Origin: Porticoccus sp964276025
GTDB taxonomy: Bacteria > Pseudomonadota > Gammaproteobacteria > Pseudomonadales > Porticoccaceae
DNA: 64,000 nt
Direction: 5' to 3'
Assembly: GCA_964276025.1 (NCBI GenBank)
Contig: CAXYDD010000003.1
Span: forward strand, 7,612 to 71,611
The notes beneath the pieces are model-generated. The model ran no database searches. It was given only the letters and a program-made list of their open reading frames with translations, and was not told the origin of the DNA. The position numbers were made by a program, and so were the translations under genes. This document shows, piece after piece, positions 46,594-55,055 of the stretch (the first letter of the stretch is position 1; each line of letters starts with the position of its first letter).

Positions 46594-46779
46594 TTAACTG
46601 AGTTTTTCATCAGCATTTAACTGGCGAGCTTCTGTTTCAAGCATTATTGGAATACCGTCTCTAATAGGATAAGCAAGTCCGCTCGCACGGCAAACAAGCT
46701 CGTCCTTGTCCTTAAGGTACTCGAGTGGTCCCTTGCTCACTGGACAGACCAAGATAGACAATAAATTTTTATCAATCAT
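46594..46779 (-). CDS. ycaR: Trm112/YcaR family small protein
   Basis: A 61-residue protein with the UPF0434 pattern: MIDKNLLSILVCPVSKGPL (in parts), LVCRASGLAYPIRDGIPIML. The two-cysteine arrangement (CPxSKG and CRASGLAYP) is the usual bacterial form of the Trm112 zinc-ribbon-like fold. Its partner in bacteria is unknown. The ATG at 46779 (MIDKNLL) fits; eight extra upstream codons are less likely. It lies between the M23 peptidase and hinT. Confidence 0.88.
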   Translation of the reverse strand: MIDKNLLSILVCPVSKGPLEYLKDKDELVCRASGLAYPIRDGIPIMLETEARQLNADEKLS

Positions 46780-46843
46780 GCTAACCCTCAAAATAAAAAT
46801 CATAAAAAATATATATAAGTTTAAGTCAAAGACGTTTGTAAAA

Positions 46844-47662
46844 CTATGGAGTAAGGGGAAAATATTTCAAGACTAACTGCGGATCAAGTCTTATATCAAG
46901 CCAATTAATTCTCCAATCTAGATGTGGGCCTGTTGCTCTTCCCGAAGCGCCAACCTTAGCTATTAAATCTCCTCTTTTTACTCTCTGACCAACATCAACA
47001 CTAACTTCACTGAGATGGATATAGGTTGAGCTAACTCCAAACCCGTGCGAAATAATCAAAGTTCCTCCAGAATAAAACATATCAAGATGCACGAGCTCTA
47101 CAACCCCTGGGGCAGGCGCAATAACCGGGGTACCTGTTGGGGCGGCTATATCTAAACCGTAGTGCGGATTACCGGGATGTCCATTATAAAGCCTTCGGCT
47201 ACCATAGACACCTGTAATAGGGCCCTCCAAAGGCATTACAAAGCCAGATAAAAAATCTAAGCTATTATTTATTTTAGCTCTTGCAATCCAAACTTGTTCC
47301 GATTCTTTTTTTATTCTCTCAGTTAAAGATGCTGGAGGTTTTACTGTATTTTGAGGAACACCAAAAATTTTTTGCTCTGCATATTCTCTTTGGTGAACTG
47401 GAAATATATATTTTTTTTTCTCATTTTTTTTATTAACAGAGGTTAAAGTAATCTTTTCTGGGGCATTACGACCGAGTCCAAAAACAAAAAAACCGCTTTC
47501 GTGCACTCTTATATCTCGACCCATTATTTTTACTGTTGTTCCTGGATCCACTTGACCAGATGTAATAGAGCCCTGAGATAGCTGACCATTTATTACAGCT
47601 CCATAAAGGCTGGGTGGCACTGCAAGCAATGCAATAACTAATATATTTTTTAAGTTAATCAT
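46844..47662 (-). CDS. M23 family (LytM-like) exported peptidase
   Basis: A 272-residue exported protein with signal peptide ILVIALLAVPPSLYGA (about residues 7-22), an N-terminal beta-rich domain and a C-terminal LytM domain. The zinc His/Asp pair is in HYGLDIAAP; the final HxH motif is changed to PHLDWR, so the third zinc ligand would be Asp. This variant is seen in a group of gammaproteobacterial M23 proteins, so it may still bind metal. It likely acts on, or regulates turnover of, peptidoglycan. Confidence 0.87.
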   Translation of the reverse strand: MINLKNILVIALLAVPPSLYGAVINGQLSQGSITSGQVDPGTTVKIMGRDIRVHESGFFVFGLGRNAPEKITLTSVNKKNEKKKYIFPVHQREYAEQKIFGVPQNTVKPPASLTERIKKESEQVWIARAKINNSLDFLSGFVMPLEGPITGVYGSRRLYNGHPGNPHYGLDIAAPTGTPVIAPAPGVVELVHLDMFYSGGTLIISHGFGVSSTYIHLSEVSVDVGQRVKRGDLIAKVGASGRATGPHLDWRINWLDIRLDPQLVLKYFPLTP

Positions 47663-47698
47663 TAAATAATTAAAAATATCCGAATGGTTGATTTTTTA

Positions 47699-48106
47699 TT
47701 ATTCACAGCATGCAGATATATGTTCTGATTTAAATCCACGATACTGTAAAAAATTATTTATTTTCACTTTTTTGTTGAATTCGTAGCTATCACTGTAGCC
47801 ATACTTTTTTATCATTACTTTTCTCGCTAGCTCAAACCAATCTACTCCACATTCTGATACAACTTTTTCCGCCACATCATTTGAAATTTTATAGTTTTTT
47901 AGCTCAGCAAGGATTCTATTAGGCCCGTATCCTTTTCTTATTCTTGTTCCAGCCAGCATTTCAGCAAAGCGAAGATCAGACTGAAGATTCAGATCCTTTA
48001 GATTTATTATAACATCATAGATTAGCTTTGATTCATCTGGAAATATTTTGACTAACTTTTGTAATAAGTCATCGAATGAGTGCTCTCTTCGAGCAAGTAA
48101 TGACAT
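47699..48106 (-). CDS. recX: RecA regulator RecX, 5' end uncertain
   Basis: Inhibits RecA filament growth. A 135-residue helical-repeat protein from this ATG, with MSLLARREHSFDDLLQKL at the start, RFAEMLAGTRIRKGYGPNRILAEL and a C-terminal FLQYRGFKSEHI. Relatives have a further N-terminal stretch before SLLARREHS. The same frame continues upstream without a start codon (KIEAPANIKYRA) into an A10 tract after an ATG at 48153; one more A would give a full N terminus. See the finding. It follows recA after an intrinsic terminator. Confidence 0.88.
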   Translation of the reverse strand: MSLLARREHSFDDLLQKLVKIFPDESKLIYDVIINLKDLNLQSDLRFAEMLAGTRIRKGYGPNRILAELKNYKISNDVAEKVVSECGVDWFELARKVMIKKYGYSDSYEFNKKVKINNFLQYRGFKSEHISACCE

Positions 48107-48202
48107 CGCACGATATTTGATATTGGCGGGCGCTTCTATCTTTTTTTTTTCATAAAAGTAAAATTAATTTTACATATCCTGCTATAAGTTATAAGAGATG
48201 CC

Positions 48203-48235
48203 AAAAAACCATACTTCTTTCTCAAGTATGGTTTT
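48203..48235 (-). terminator. Intrinsic terminator between recA and recX
   Basis: AAAACCATACTT (48205-48216) and AAGTATGGTTTT (48224-48235) form a 12-bp perfect stem with a 7-base loop, followed by six T on the minus strand. It lies 25 bases after the recA stop. In E. coli recX is likewise expressed by read-through of a terminator after recA. Confidence 0.92.
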
Positions 48236-48259
48236 CATAGCAACCTCGATAATATATTT

Positions 48260-49324
48260 TTACTCTGACACCTTAGTTTCATTATTATCTAATGTGTCAT
48301 TTTTTTGAACCACCTCTGATTTGCTGTCCTTTTTCAATACAGGCATTAGTTGCGCTCTAATTTTTTCTTCAATTTCATTAGCTATGCTTTCATTTTCACG
48401 TAAATATTCACAAGCATTAGATTTACCTTGACCAATTTTATTTCCGTTGTATGCATACCATGATCCTGCTTTTTCAACTAAATCACATTTAACACCAAGA
48501 TCTATCACCTCACCTAAACGATTTATCCCTTGTCCATATAAAATTTGAAATTCACATTGCTTGAACGGAGGTGAGATTTTATTTTTGACTACCTTAACCC
48601 TTGTTTCATTTCCAGTTATCTCATCACCCTCTTTCACTGCACCAATTCTACGAATATCTAGACGAACCGATGAATAAAACTTTAATGCATTACCGCCTGT
48701 GGTTGTTTCAGGGTTGCCGAACATAACACCTATTTTCATACGAATTTGATTAATAAATATCACTAAACAATTTGCATTCTTGATATTACTAGTCAATTTA
48801 CGTAAAGCTTGTGACATTAGTCTTGCTTGAAGGCCTACATGGTGATCCCCCATTTCACCCTCTATTTCTGCTCTTGGCGTCAGTGCAGCAACAGAATCTA
48901 TTACTAATACATCTATAGTTCCAGATCTTACCAACATATCAGTAACTTCAAGAGCTTGTTCGCCTGTATCCGGTTGGGAAACAAATAGATCATCTACTTG
49001 CACACCAAGTTTTTCTGCATATATTGGGTCCAAGGCGTGTTCTGCGTCTATAAAAGCACAAGTCCCACCAACTTTTTGTGCCTCTGCTATAACCTGAAGT
49101 GTTAACGTCGTTTTACCAGAAGACTCAGGTCCATAAATTTCAACTACTCTGCCCTTTGGTAGCCCGCCTATTCCAAGGGCAACATCTAATCCTAAAGATC
49201 CAGTAGAAATTGCTGGTATCGCTTGATGCTCTTTATCTCCCATTCGCATTACCGTACCTTTACCAAATTGTCTTTCAATTTGAGATAGTGCTGCCTGAAG
49301 GGCTTTTTCTTTATTGGGCTCCAT
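48260..49324 (-). CDS. recA: Recombinase RecA
   Basis: DNA-strand-exchange ATPase and SOS co-protease. The 354-residue chain has Walker A GPESSGKTT (about 65-73), VIDSVAALTPRAEIEGEMGD (in parts), the L2 loop GNPETTTGGNALKFYSS and the family C terminus with an acidic tail. A LexA box lies 79 bases upstream, so it is SOS-controlled. It is followed by a terminator and recX. Confidence 0.99.
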   Translation of the reverse strand: MEPNKEKALQAALSQIERQFGKGTVMRMGDKEHQAIPAISTGSLGLDVALGIGGLPKGRVVEIYGPESSGKTTLTLQVIAEAQKVGGTCAFIDAEHALDPIYAEKLGVQVDDLFVSQPDTGEQALEVTDMLVRSGTIDVLVIDSVAALTPRAEIEGEMGDHHVGLQARLMSQALRKLTSNIKNANCLVIFINQIRMKIGVMFGNPETTTGGNALKFYSSVRLDIRRIGAVKEGDEITGNETRVKVVKNKISPPFKQCEFQILYGQGINRLGEVIDLGVKCDLVEKAGSWYAYNGNKIGQGKSNACEYLRENESIANEIEEKIRAQLMPVLKKDSKSEVVQKNDTLDNNETKVSE

Positions 49325-49390
49325 AATAACTTCCTTTTTTCTTGTATTTTTCTGTATTGTTTTTTTACATTTATTTACTAATCTTAACTG

Positions 49391-49430
49391 AAATTTAAAC
49401 TACTGTATAGTCATACAGTAGTTTAAATTT
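49391..49430. repeat. 40-bp inverted repeat enclosing the recA LexA box
   Basis: Two perfect 18-base arms (49391-49408 and 49413-49430) with an AGTC centre. The inner part is the SOS box. On the plus strand the arm is followed by T residues, so it might also act as a terminator toward fdxA. The arms extend far beyond what LexA needs. Confidence 0.85.
49403..49418 (-). promoter_or_regulatory. LexA (SOS) box of recA
   Basis: CTGTATAGTCATACAG fits the gammaproteobacterial LexA consensus CTGT-N8-ACAG, with the preferred AT-rich centre. It sits 79 bases upstream of the recA start codon, the expected location of a repressed promoter. Confidence 0.92.
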
Positions 49431-49467
49431 TTTTAATACTTTCTCATATCAATATATTAGATTTTTA

Positions 49468-49501
49468 AGAGTCTATATCAAAATATTTTGATATAGACTC
49501 T
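49468..49501. repeat. Perfect 34-bp palindrome between recA and fdxA
   Basis: AGAGTCTATATCAAAAT followed immediately by its reverse complement, with no spacer. There is no T run on either strand next to it, so it is not a standard terminator. It may be a cruciform or protein-binding site. Confidence 0.85.
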
Positions 49502-49597
49502 AGCATATGTTAAATTATTAAAATCATAGTTTTATTCAATTATCATTATTTATAAAGATATAAAAGATATTTGTTTAAAAACGCTCATCGTTTTCTA

Positions 49598-49603
49598 TAT
49601 AAT
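49598..49603 (+). promoter_or_regulatory. Probable -10 element of fdxA
   Basis: TATAAT, an exact sigma-70 -10 hexamer, 42 bases before the fdxA start codon. The matching -35 is weak (TTTAAA at 49574-49579, 18-base spacing). A GGAG site precedes the ATG. Confidence 0.5.
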
Positions 49604-49644
49604 ATCGCGCTGTTTCATATGTTAGGTATACGGAGAATAATATA

Positions 49645-49968
49645 ATGCCATTTGTGGTCGGCGAAAACTGCATAAAGTGTAAATATACTGATTGTGTAGA
49701 AGTTTGCCCTGTGGATTGTTTCTATGAAGGGCCAAATTTCTTGGTAATTCATCCTGATGAATGTATTGATTGCGCCCTTTGTGAACCAGAGTGTCCTGCT
49801 AAGGCAATATTTTCTGAGGATGAGCTCCCAGAAGACCAAAAAATATACCTGGAGCTTAATTCCGAATTATCTGAGACTTGGCCAAATATTACTGAAGCAA
49901 AAGCACCTGCAAAAGACGCTGAAGAGTGGGATGGCGTAAAAGGTAAATTAGAGCACCTAGAACGTTAA
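49645..49968 (+). CDS. fdxA: 7Fe ferredoxin FdxA
   Basis: A 107-residue soluble electron carrier with one [3Fe-4S] and one [4Fe-4S] cluster. Cysteines at 9, 17 and 50 should bind the first cluster; 21, 40, 43 and 46 the second, as in Azotobacter ferredoxin I shifted by one residue. The long C-terminal tail (LSETWPNITEAKAPAKDAEEW) is typical. The electron partner is unknown. It is convergent with sppA, 16 bases away. Confidence 0.95.
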   Translation: MPFVVGENCIKCKYTDCVEVCPVDCFYEGPNFLVIHPDECIDCALCEPECPAKAIFSEDELPEDQKIYLELNSELSETWPNITEAKAPAKDAEEWDGVKGKLEHLER

Positions 49969-49984
49969 AATAAAATATAATCGG

Positions 49985-51823
49985 CTATTCAACGCATTCA
50001 AAGCAGCTGAGATAGATATTCCTGGGATCATTCATTGCTTCCAAAAAGCTAAATTTTGTATAAAGACTCTTAATCTTAACTAAGAACTCTGGAACAAAAG
50101 TTAATGCTGGATGAGGCTCTCCTAAATACTTAATTCGTGTATTTCCAATCTGATTCAAAATTTTCTCTTGAATGCTTAACGGCCGAGTCAATTCAAGTAA
50201 TTCATAATTATCGAGTTCAGCTATATTAGCAGCTGCTGATATAGCTTCATTTAATCCTCCCAATTTATCAATTAATCCTAACTCTAACGCTTTTTCGCCA
50301 GTCCAAACTCGACCTTGTGCTACGAGCCCTACCCTTTCAACACTTGTATTTCTTGCTTTAGCAACAATACTCAAAAACTTGCTATAGGTATAATCTACCC
50401 CAGATTGTACAACTTGTTTAGCATGATCAGACATAGGTCTTGATATCTGATATATGTTCGATAATGTCGTCGTATCGACGCCATCACTTCTGATTCCAAC
50501 ATTTTGTAGGGTTTCTTCAAATGTAGGGACAACTCCAAAAACACCTATAGATCCAGTAATCGTTGTTGGGGTTGACCATATCTCAGTAGCCCCCATGGCT
50601 ATCCAAAACCCTCCAGAAGCGGCTACGGCGCCCATTGAAACTATTACTGGTTTACCGTGTTCTTTCAAAGCTATTATATCTTGACGAATTACTTCAGAGG
50701 CAAAGGCGCCTCCTCCCGGACTGTTTATTCTAATCACTACGGCTTTAATACTATCATCTTCTCTAGCCTGTTTTATAAGCTGAGAAATACTTTCGCTACC
50801 TATTTTTCCATTTGGTTGATCCCCAAGCTCGATAGGCCCACTAGCAGTTATTAAAGCGACATGATCAATATTGTTTCTAACTTTTGATAGTTGTTTTTTT
50901 TGTTTAATATGCGTCATATAACTCGAGGAGTCGATATGCTGATAGCCTCCATCATCATCCATGCCGGATAATGAAATTAGATGATTTATACTATCTTTTC
51001 TGTTAGATATTTTATCTACAAGTCGAGCATTGATTGCCAATTCAGCAGCATTTCCTTTGTGCTTTAATAATTTTTTTCCCAGATTATTTGAATAATCGCT
51101 TAGAAAATTCTCGGGTAAACCTCGGGATTTTTCAACTCTTTTTGTATAAGCGCGCCATAACTCATTAACCCAAATTGAGGTATGCTCTCTAGACTCATCT
51201 GACATATTGTTGCGAGTAAACGGTTCGATTGCATCCTTATAGGCACCGACTCGAAAAACATTAACATTAACCTTAAGTTGATCTAAAGCATCCTTAAAAT
51301 AACTAGTATGTCTACTGTAACCTTCGATCAATACTGAACCCATCGGATTAAGATGTATTTCATCAGCAAAACTTGCGAGGAAATATTGTTCTTGATTATA
51401 ACTATCTCCGATAGCTGTGATAGGTTTACCGCTTGACTTAAAACGTGTTAAAGCTTGACCTAATTCTTCGAGCTTGCTTATCCCGCCACCAGAGAAATAA
51501 TCTAGGTCTAAAACCAAATTAGTAATACGCTTATCACTAGATGCATAATCAATTGCAGTGATTAGCTCTGAAAGCAATGTTTCTGTCTCAACACCACTTT
51601 TTTCCATAAATTTTTTTAATGGAGAAACAAAGGTTTTTTGTTCTACTAAAGAGCCAACAGGAGAAATTTTTAAAGCAGCTTTTTCTGGTAAAGGCTGATT
51701 ACCGTTTTCTAAAGACACAATGAGAATAAAAATGGATATAAAAACTATGAGCAAGCTTGCTAAAACCTGAATACCTATTATAAGGGTTTTACATATCCTT
51801 TTAAAAAAACCTAAAAAGTTCAC
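49985..51823 (-). CDS. sppA: Signal peptide peptidase SppA
   Basis: Inner-membrane serine protease that degrades cleaved signal peptides. From the preferred GTG start it has 612 residues, close to the 67-kDa E. coli form (618): a membrane anchor near the N terminus, then two tandem S49 domains. The catalytic Lys is in GAYKDAIEPF and the Ser in AASGGFW of the second domain. The GTG at 51823 overlaps the DUF2069 stop (GTGA) with AGG nearby; an ATG at 51859 is less likely. Confidence 0.93.
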   Translation of the reverse strand: MNFLGFFKRICKTLIIGIQVLASLLIVFISIFILIVSLENGNQPLPEKAALKISPVGSLVEQKTFVSPLKKFMEKSGVETETLLSELITAIDYASSDKRITNLVLDLDYFSGGGISKLEELGQALTRFKSSGKPITAIGDSYNQEQYFLASFADEIHLNPMGSVLIEGYSRHTSYFKDALDQLKVNVNVFRVGAYKDAIEPFTRNNMSDESREHTSIWVNELWRAYTKRVEKSRGLPENFLSDYSNNLGKKLLKHKGNAAELAINARLVDKISNRKDSINHLISLSGMDDDGGYQHIDSSSYMTHIKQKKQLSKVRNNIDHVALITASGPIELGDQPNGKIGSESISQLIKQAREDDSIKAVVIRINSPGGGAFASEVIRQDIIALKEHGKPVIVSMGAVAASGGFWIAMGATEIWSTPTTITGSIGVFGVVPTFEETLQNVGIRSDGVDTTTLSNIYQISRPMSDHAKQVVQSGVDYTYSKFLSIVAKARNTSVERVGLVAQGRVWTGEKALELGLIDKLGGLNEAISAAANIAELDNYELLELTRPLSIQEKILNQIGNTRIKYLGEPHPALTFVPEFLVKIKSLYTKFSFLEAMNDPRNIYLSCFECVE

Positions 51824-52197
51824 TTTGGATCTACCTGATAGAGTGAATATTGCTTCCATCTACTATGCAACATAGCAACGATAAACATGGTAACCAGTAT
51901 TAATATTTCTAGAACATCCAAATAACTAGAACTTGGTGAAAAGAAATTGTTCACGGCTACCATAAAGTACAATAATGTTACAAAGCATAGCATAGATATA
52001 GTTTTATACTTTTCCTTGTATACGCCGGGCAGCAGTACACAAATAGGCAAGTACGTAAAAATTATTATAGTAATTGGATTTGATTTTAAAAGGCTATTAA
52101 GAAGTAATACAAAAAGAAAAATTACTATACTTGCCCAGGTCAGTTTACGACATATGCGTAATTTTTTTTCTAGGTTAAGAATGAATTTAACTTTCAT
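51820..52197 (-). CDS. DUF2069 membrane protein
   Basis: A 125-residue membrane protein with four predicted helices and the family motifs ICRKLTWASIV, LPICVLLPGVYKEKYKT and MLHSRWKQYSL. DUF2069 is widely found next to wrbA and arsC in gammaproteobacteria, as here; its function is unknown. The ATG at 52197 is preferred over an in-frame TTG at 52227 inside wrbA. Confidence 0.88.
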   Translation of the reverse strand: MKVKFILNLEKKLRICRKLTWASIVIFLFVLLLNSLLKSNPITIIIFTYLPICVLLPGVYKEKYKTISMLCFVTLLYFMVAVNNFFSPSSSYLDVLEILILVTMFIVAMLHSRWKQYSLYQVDPK

Positions 52198-52216
52198 ATT
52201 AAAAAATATTCTCAGC

Positions 52217-52810
52217 TTAAAGATCAATTGTTAATAATTTTGCCAAATTAGAAATTCTTTTTCCAAGGGCAATACATAACTCTGATTCGTCATTAGTTAT
52301 GCCGTTGAAGTCTTTTCCTGTTTGACATGAGGCACCGTAGGGTGTTCCTCCCCTTTTGGTATTATGGAGAGCCTTTTCGCTATATGGGAGTCCAGCCAAA
52401 ATCATACCCTGATGCATTAAAGGTAACATCATAGTCAAAAGAGTTGTTTCTTGCCCACCATGCAGAGATCCTGTAGAGGTAAAAACTCCAGCTGGTTTTC
52501 CTATTAAATCTCCATTAATCCAGATATCTCCAGTCATATCTAAAAAATACTTTAAAGGGGCGGCCATATTTCCGAAACGCGTAGGACTTCCAAGAATTAA
52601 ACCTACGCACTCTCTTAAATCTTCCTGGGTACAATAAAGATGTCCTTCATCTGGAATATCTGGTTGCGAGCTTTCGCAAACAGTAGAAACAGGTGGAACC
52701 GTTCTTACTTTAGCCTCTAAGCCAGACATCTCAACACCATCTGCTATTTTTTCAGCCATTTTTTTAGTATTACCACTTTGGGAATAGTAAAGAATTAACA
52801 CATAGCCCAT
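52217..52810 (-). CDS. wrbA: NAD(P)H:quinone oxidoreductase WrbA
   Basis: A 197-residue FMN flavoprotein that reduces quinones by two electrons. The phosphate loop is YYSQSGNTKKMAEKI (8-22), and the family loop is GSPTRFGNMAAPLKYFLD. GSLHGGQETTLLTMMLPLMHQG (in parts) is also conserved. It is in the arsC-wrbA-DUF2069 operon: its start overlaps the arsC stop by one base (TAATG). Confidence 0.96.
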   Translation of the reverse strand: MGYVLILYYSQSGNTKKMAEKIADGVEMSGLEAKVRTVPPVSTVCESSQPDIPDEGHLYCTQEDLRECVGLILGSPTRFGNMAAPLKYFLDMTGDIWINGDLIGKPAGVFTSTGSLHGGQETTLLTMMLPLMHQGMILAGLPYSEKALHNTKRGGTPYGASCQTGKDFNGITNDESELCIALGKRISNLAKLLTIDL

Positions 52811-53154
52811 TAAATAATCTCCAATACAAGTTCAGGGGGCCGCCCTATGACAGCTTTATTACCATTTGTGATTATAGGTCGCTCTATAAGCTTTGGATAG
52901 GAAACCATAGCCTCTATAAGCTCACTTTCTGTTTTTGTATTATCTGATAAATTATTTTCTTTATAGGCGCTCTCAGTTTTTCTTAAGAGTTCCCGAGCTG
53001 TAATACCAAGCTTCCTCAAAATGCCCTCAAGATCCTCAAATGAAGGAGGGGTATCAAGATAGAGTATAATATTTGAAGAAACGCCTGAAGTCTCTAGAAG
53101 TGTCAGAGCTTTTCTAGACTTGGAACAACGTGGGTTATGATAAATACTAATCAT
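52810..53154 (-). CDS. arsC: ArsC-family glutaredoxin-dependent arsenate reductase-like
   Basis: A 114-residue thioredoxin-fold protein. The reactive Cys10 is in HNPRCSKSR and the oxyanion-binding region in YPKLIERPIITNG with the C-terminal GRPPE. It is similar to ArsC/YfjU; in the widespread arsC-wrbA-DUF2069 setting its actual role may not be arsenate detoxification. The ATG at 53154 fits the family start (MISIYHNPRCSKSR); an upstream in-frame start at 53193 is less likely. Confidence 0.9.
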   Translation of the reverse strand: MISIYHNPRCSKSRKALTLLETSGVSSNIILYLDTPPSFEDLEGILRKLGITARELLRKTESAYKENNLSDNTKTESELIEAMVSYPKLIERPIITNGNKAVIGRPPELVLEII

Positions 53155-53254
53155 GCTGTTTGAGAAATTCCTTGTATAATTAACATTAATCAATACATTT
53201 TAGCTGGAAACTTGCCTCTAGGGCTAGCTAGGTTTTCATATTAAAAGAGCAAAA

Positions 53255-54088
53255 GTGAATTTTATAAAACCGAAACTAAATATTATGATGATTTTTTTAA
53301 AATATTTCTTTGGACGCTTTAAAGAGGATGATTGCAGTCATACTGCCTCTGCTCTTACATTTATGACCTTATTTGCCGTAGTTCCAATGATGACCTTAAT
53401 GTTCTCATTGTTCGCGTTTGTCCCTTTTTTTCTCGGACTGGAGGATAAAATACAAGATCTCATTTTTAACCATTTTGTTCCACAAAGCGGAAAAGAGATA
53501 CAAGGGTATTTAAACAATTTTCTAGATCAAGCACGAGAGCTGTCGATTATAGGTGCTGCTCTGCTTTTGATAACATCCTATTTAATGCTATCAAGTATCG
53601 AGAAAGCTTTTAATAAAATTTGGGGTAATACAATATCTCGAAGGGGTCTTTATAGTTTTGTTTTATATTGGAGTGTCCTGAGTATATGTCCATTATTGCT
53701 TGGTTTTGGCTTGGTGGTTCAAGCCTATTTATTTTCATTTCAATTATTATCTAATAGTACTAATGCATTTTTTATAACAAGTGTTTTTATGCAACTAATC
53801 CCATTACTACTTACATGGGGGGTATTTAGTTTCATTTTCATTGCTGTTCCGAACTGTAGTGTATCTAAATATTATGGGGTTATAGGAGGTTTATTTACTT
53901 CTATATTTTTTGAACTTGCAAAAACACTATTCGGTACGATCATATCTTATTCTAGTTATGCAAGTATTTACGGAGTTTTCGCCGTATTTCCTATATTCCT
54001 AATCTGGATCTATTTGGTTTGGATAATTATTCTAGCTGGAGCAGAATTAGTAAGATCCTTAGAAACATTTAAAAAAAAGTTTATTTAG
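53255..54088 (+). CDS. YihY/BrkB family inner-membrane protein
   Basis: A 277-residue integral membrane protein with about six helices. Family marks are DDCSHTASALTFMTLFAVVPMMTL (in parts), SSIEKAFNKIWG and YSSYASIYGVFAVFPIFLIWIYLVW (in parts). The YihY/RbnK family was once called ribonuclease BN in error; its role is unclear. The start is GTG with AGAGC before it; an internal ATG is 30 bases downstream. Confidence 0.88.
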   Translation: MNFIKPKLNIMMIFLKYFFGRFKEDDCSHTASALTFMTLFAVVPMMTLMFSLFAFVPFFLGLEDKIQDLIFNHFVPQSGKEIQGYLNNFLDQARELSIIGAALLLITSYLMLSSIEKAFNKIWGNTISRRGLYSFVLYWSVLSICPLLLGFGLVVQAYLFSFQLLSNSTNAFFITSVFMQLIPLLLTWGVFSFIFIAVPNCSVSKYYGVIGGLFTSIFFELAKTLFGTIISYSSYASIYGVFAVFPIFLIWIYLVWIIILAGAELVRSLETFKKKFI

Positions 54089-54103
54089 TTTATAGCTATC
54101 TCG

Positions 54104-54811
54104 CTAGTCCCAGCCCAAAGCTGCCTTAATGAAAGGTTTGCTGAGTTTACGTTTTTCTTGCAGTGATAATTTCTCCAGAATACTGAGGCAATTCATCAAA
54201 GAGTTCATTTCTCTGGGAGCTCTAGCAATTATAAATTGAGCTATGTCATCAGTGATCTTAATTCCTCTCCCAAGAGCCCGAAACTGAAGTATTTTTGATT
54301 TAGACGTGTCGTCTAAACTAGCGAGCTGGAACAAAGAGCCCGATGAGAATCTTGAGTGAAGATCAGGGAGGCTCAATGGTAATTCGCGGGCGGAACAATT
54401 TGCGCCAATCAGTAAAGATCTACCAGAATCTTTGATCCGATTATAAAGATTAAAAAGCTGTTGCTCCCAGTGGATATTTCCAGAAACAAATTGGACGTTA
54501 TCAAGGCAAATTAATGACACTGCATCAAGATTTCTAAATAACTCTTCAGGAGAGTAATCTGAGAATTCTGATAAAGATAAATATTGAGCTGACAAACTTT
54601 GAGCTAACGTGTTGTGACAGCTCGCTTGCAACAAGTGGGATACACCGCTACCTTTTCCGCCCCAAAGATAGACAAAAGGGTTTTTTCTAGATAAAAGCTG
54701 ATTCTGGAGAACCTTAACAACAACAGCATTATCACTATCTTTTTGTAAAAAAAAATTTTCAAATGTTGCATTATCATTTAGATTAACATTCAAAATAAGT
54801 TGTTCGGACAT
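54104..54811 (-). CDS. hda: DnaA inactivator Hda
   Basis: A 235-residue AAA+ protein that, with the DNA clamp, turns DnaA-ATP into DnaA-ADP. Visible features are the clamp-binding N terminus (SEQLILNVNL), VYLWGGKGSGVSHLLQA with a Walker A-type loop, LICLDNVQF (Walker B) and LPDLHSRFSSG (sensor/box VII). It is convergent with the YihY gene, 15 bases away. Confidence 0.93.
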   Translation of the reverse strand: MSEQLILNVNLNDNATFENFFLQKDSDNAVVVKVLQNQLLSRKNPFVYLWGGKGSGVSHLLQASCHNTLAQSLSAQYLSLSEFSDYSPEELFRNLDAVSLICLDNVQFVSGNIHWEQQLFNLYNRIKDSGRSLLIGANCSARELPLSLPDLHSRFSSGSLFQLASLDDTSKSKILQFRALGRGIKITDDIAQFIIARAPREMNSLMNCLSILEKLSLQEKRKLSKPFIKAALGWD

Positions 54812-55055
54812 TAGTCACCCACGATGATATAAAGTTTCAACTCAAAATATATAATAATTTTAAAATCACAAATATCGGTAATTTTATAAAAAAACAATGC
54901 ATTAATAATATAATTATATCAGTTCAGAGAAGATAGAGGCATTATCTAACTGTCAGTTCCTTTTTTTTAATATAAAATAGATATTGTGTAAATCTTGCTA
55001 AAAGGAAGTATTTAAGCGCTAGCGATGATTAATTAATTTAAGGTAATTAAAAACT

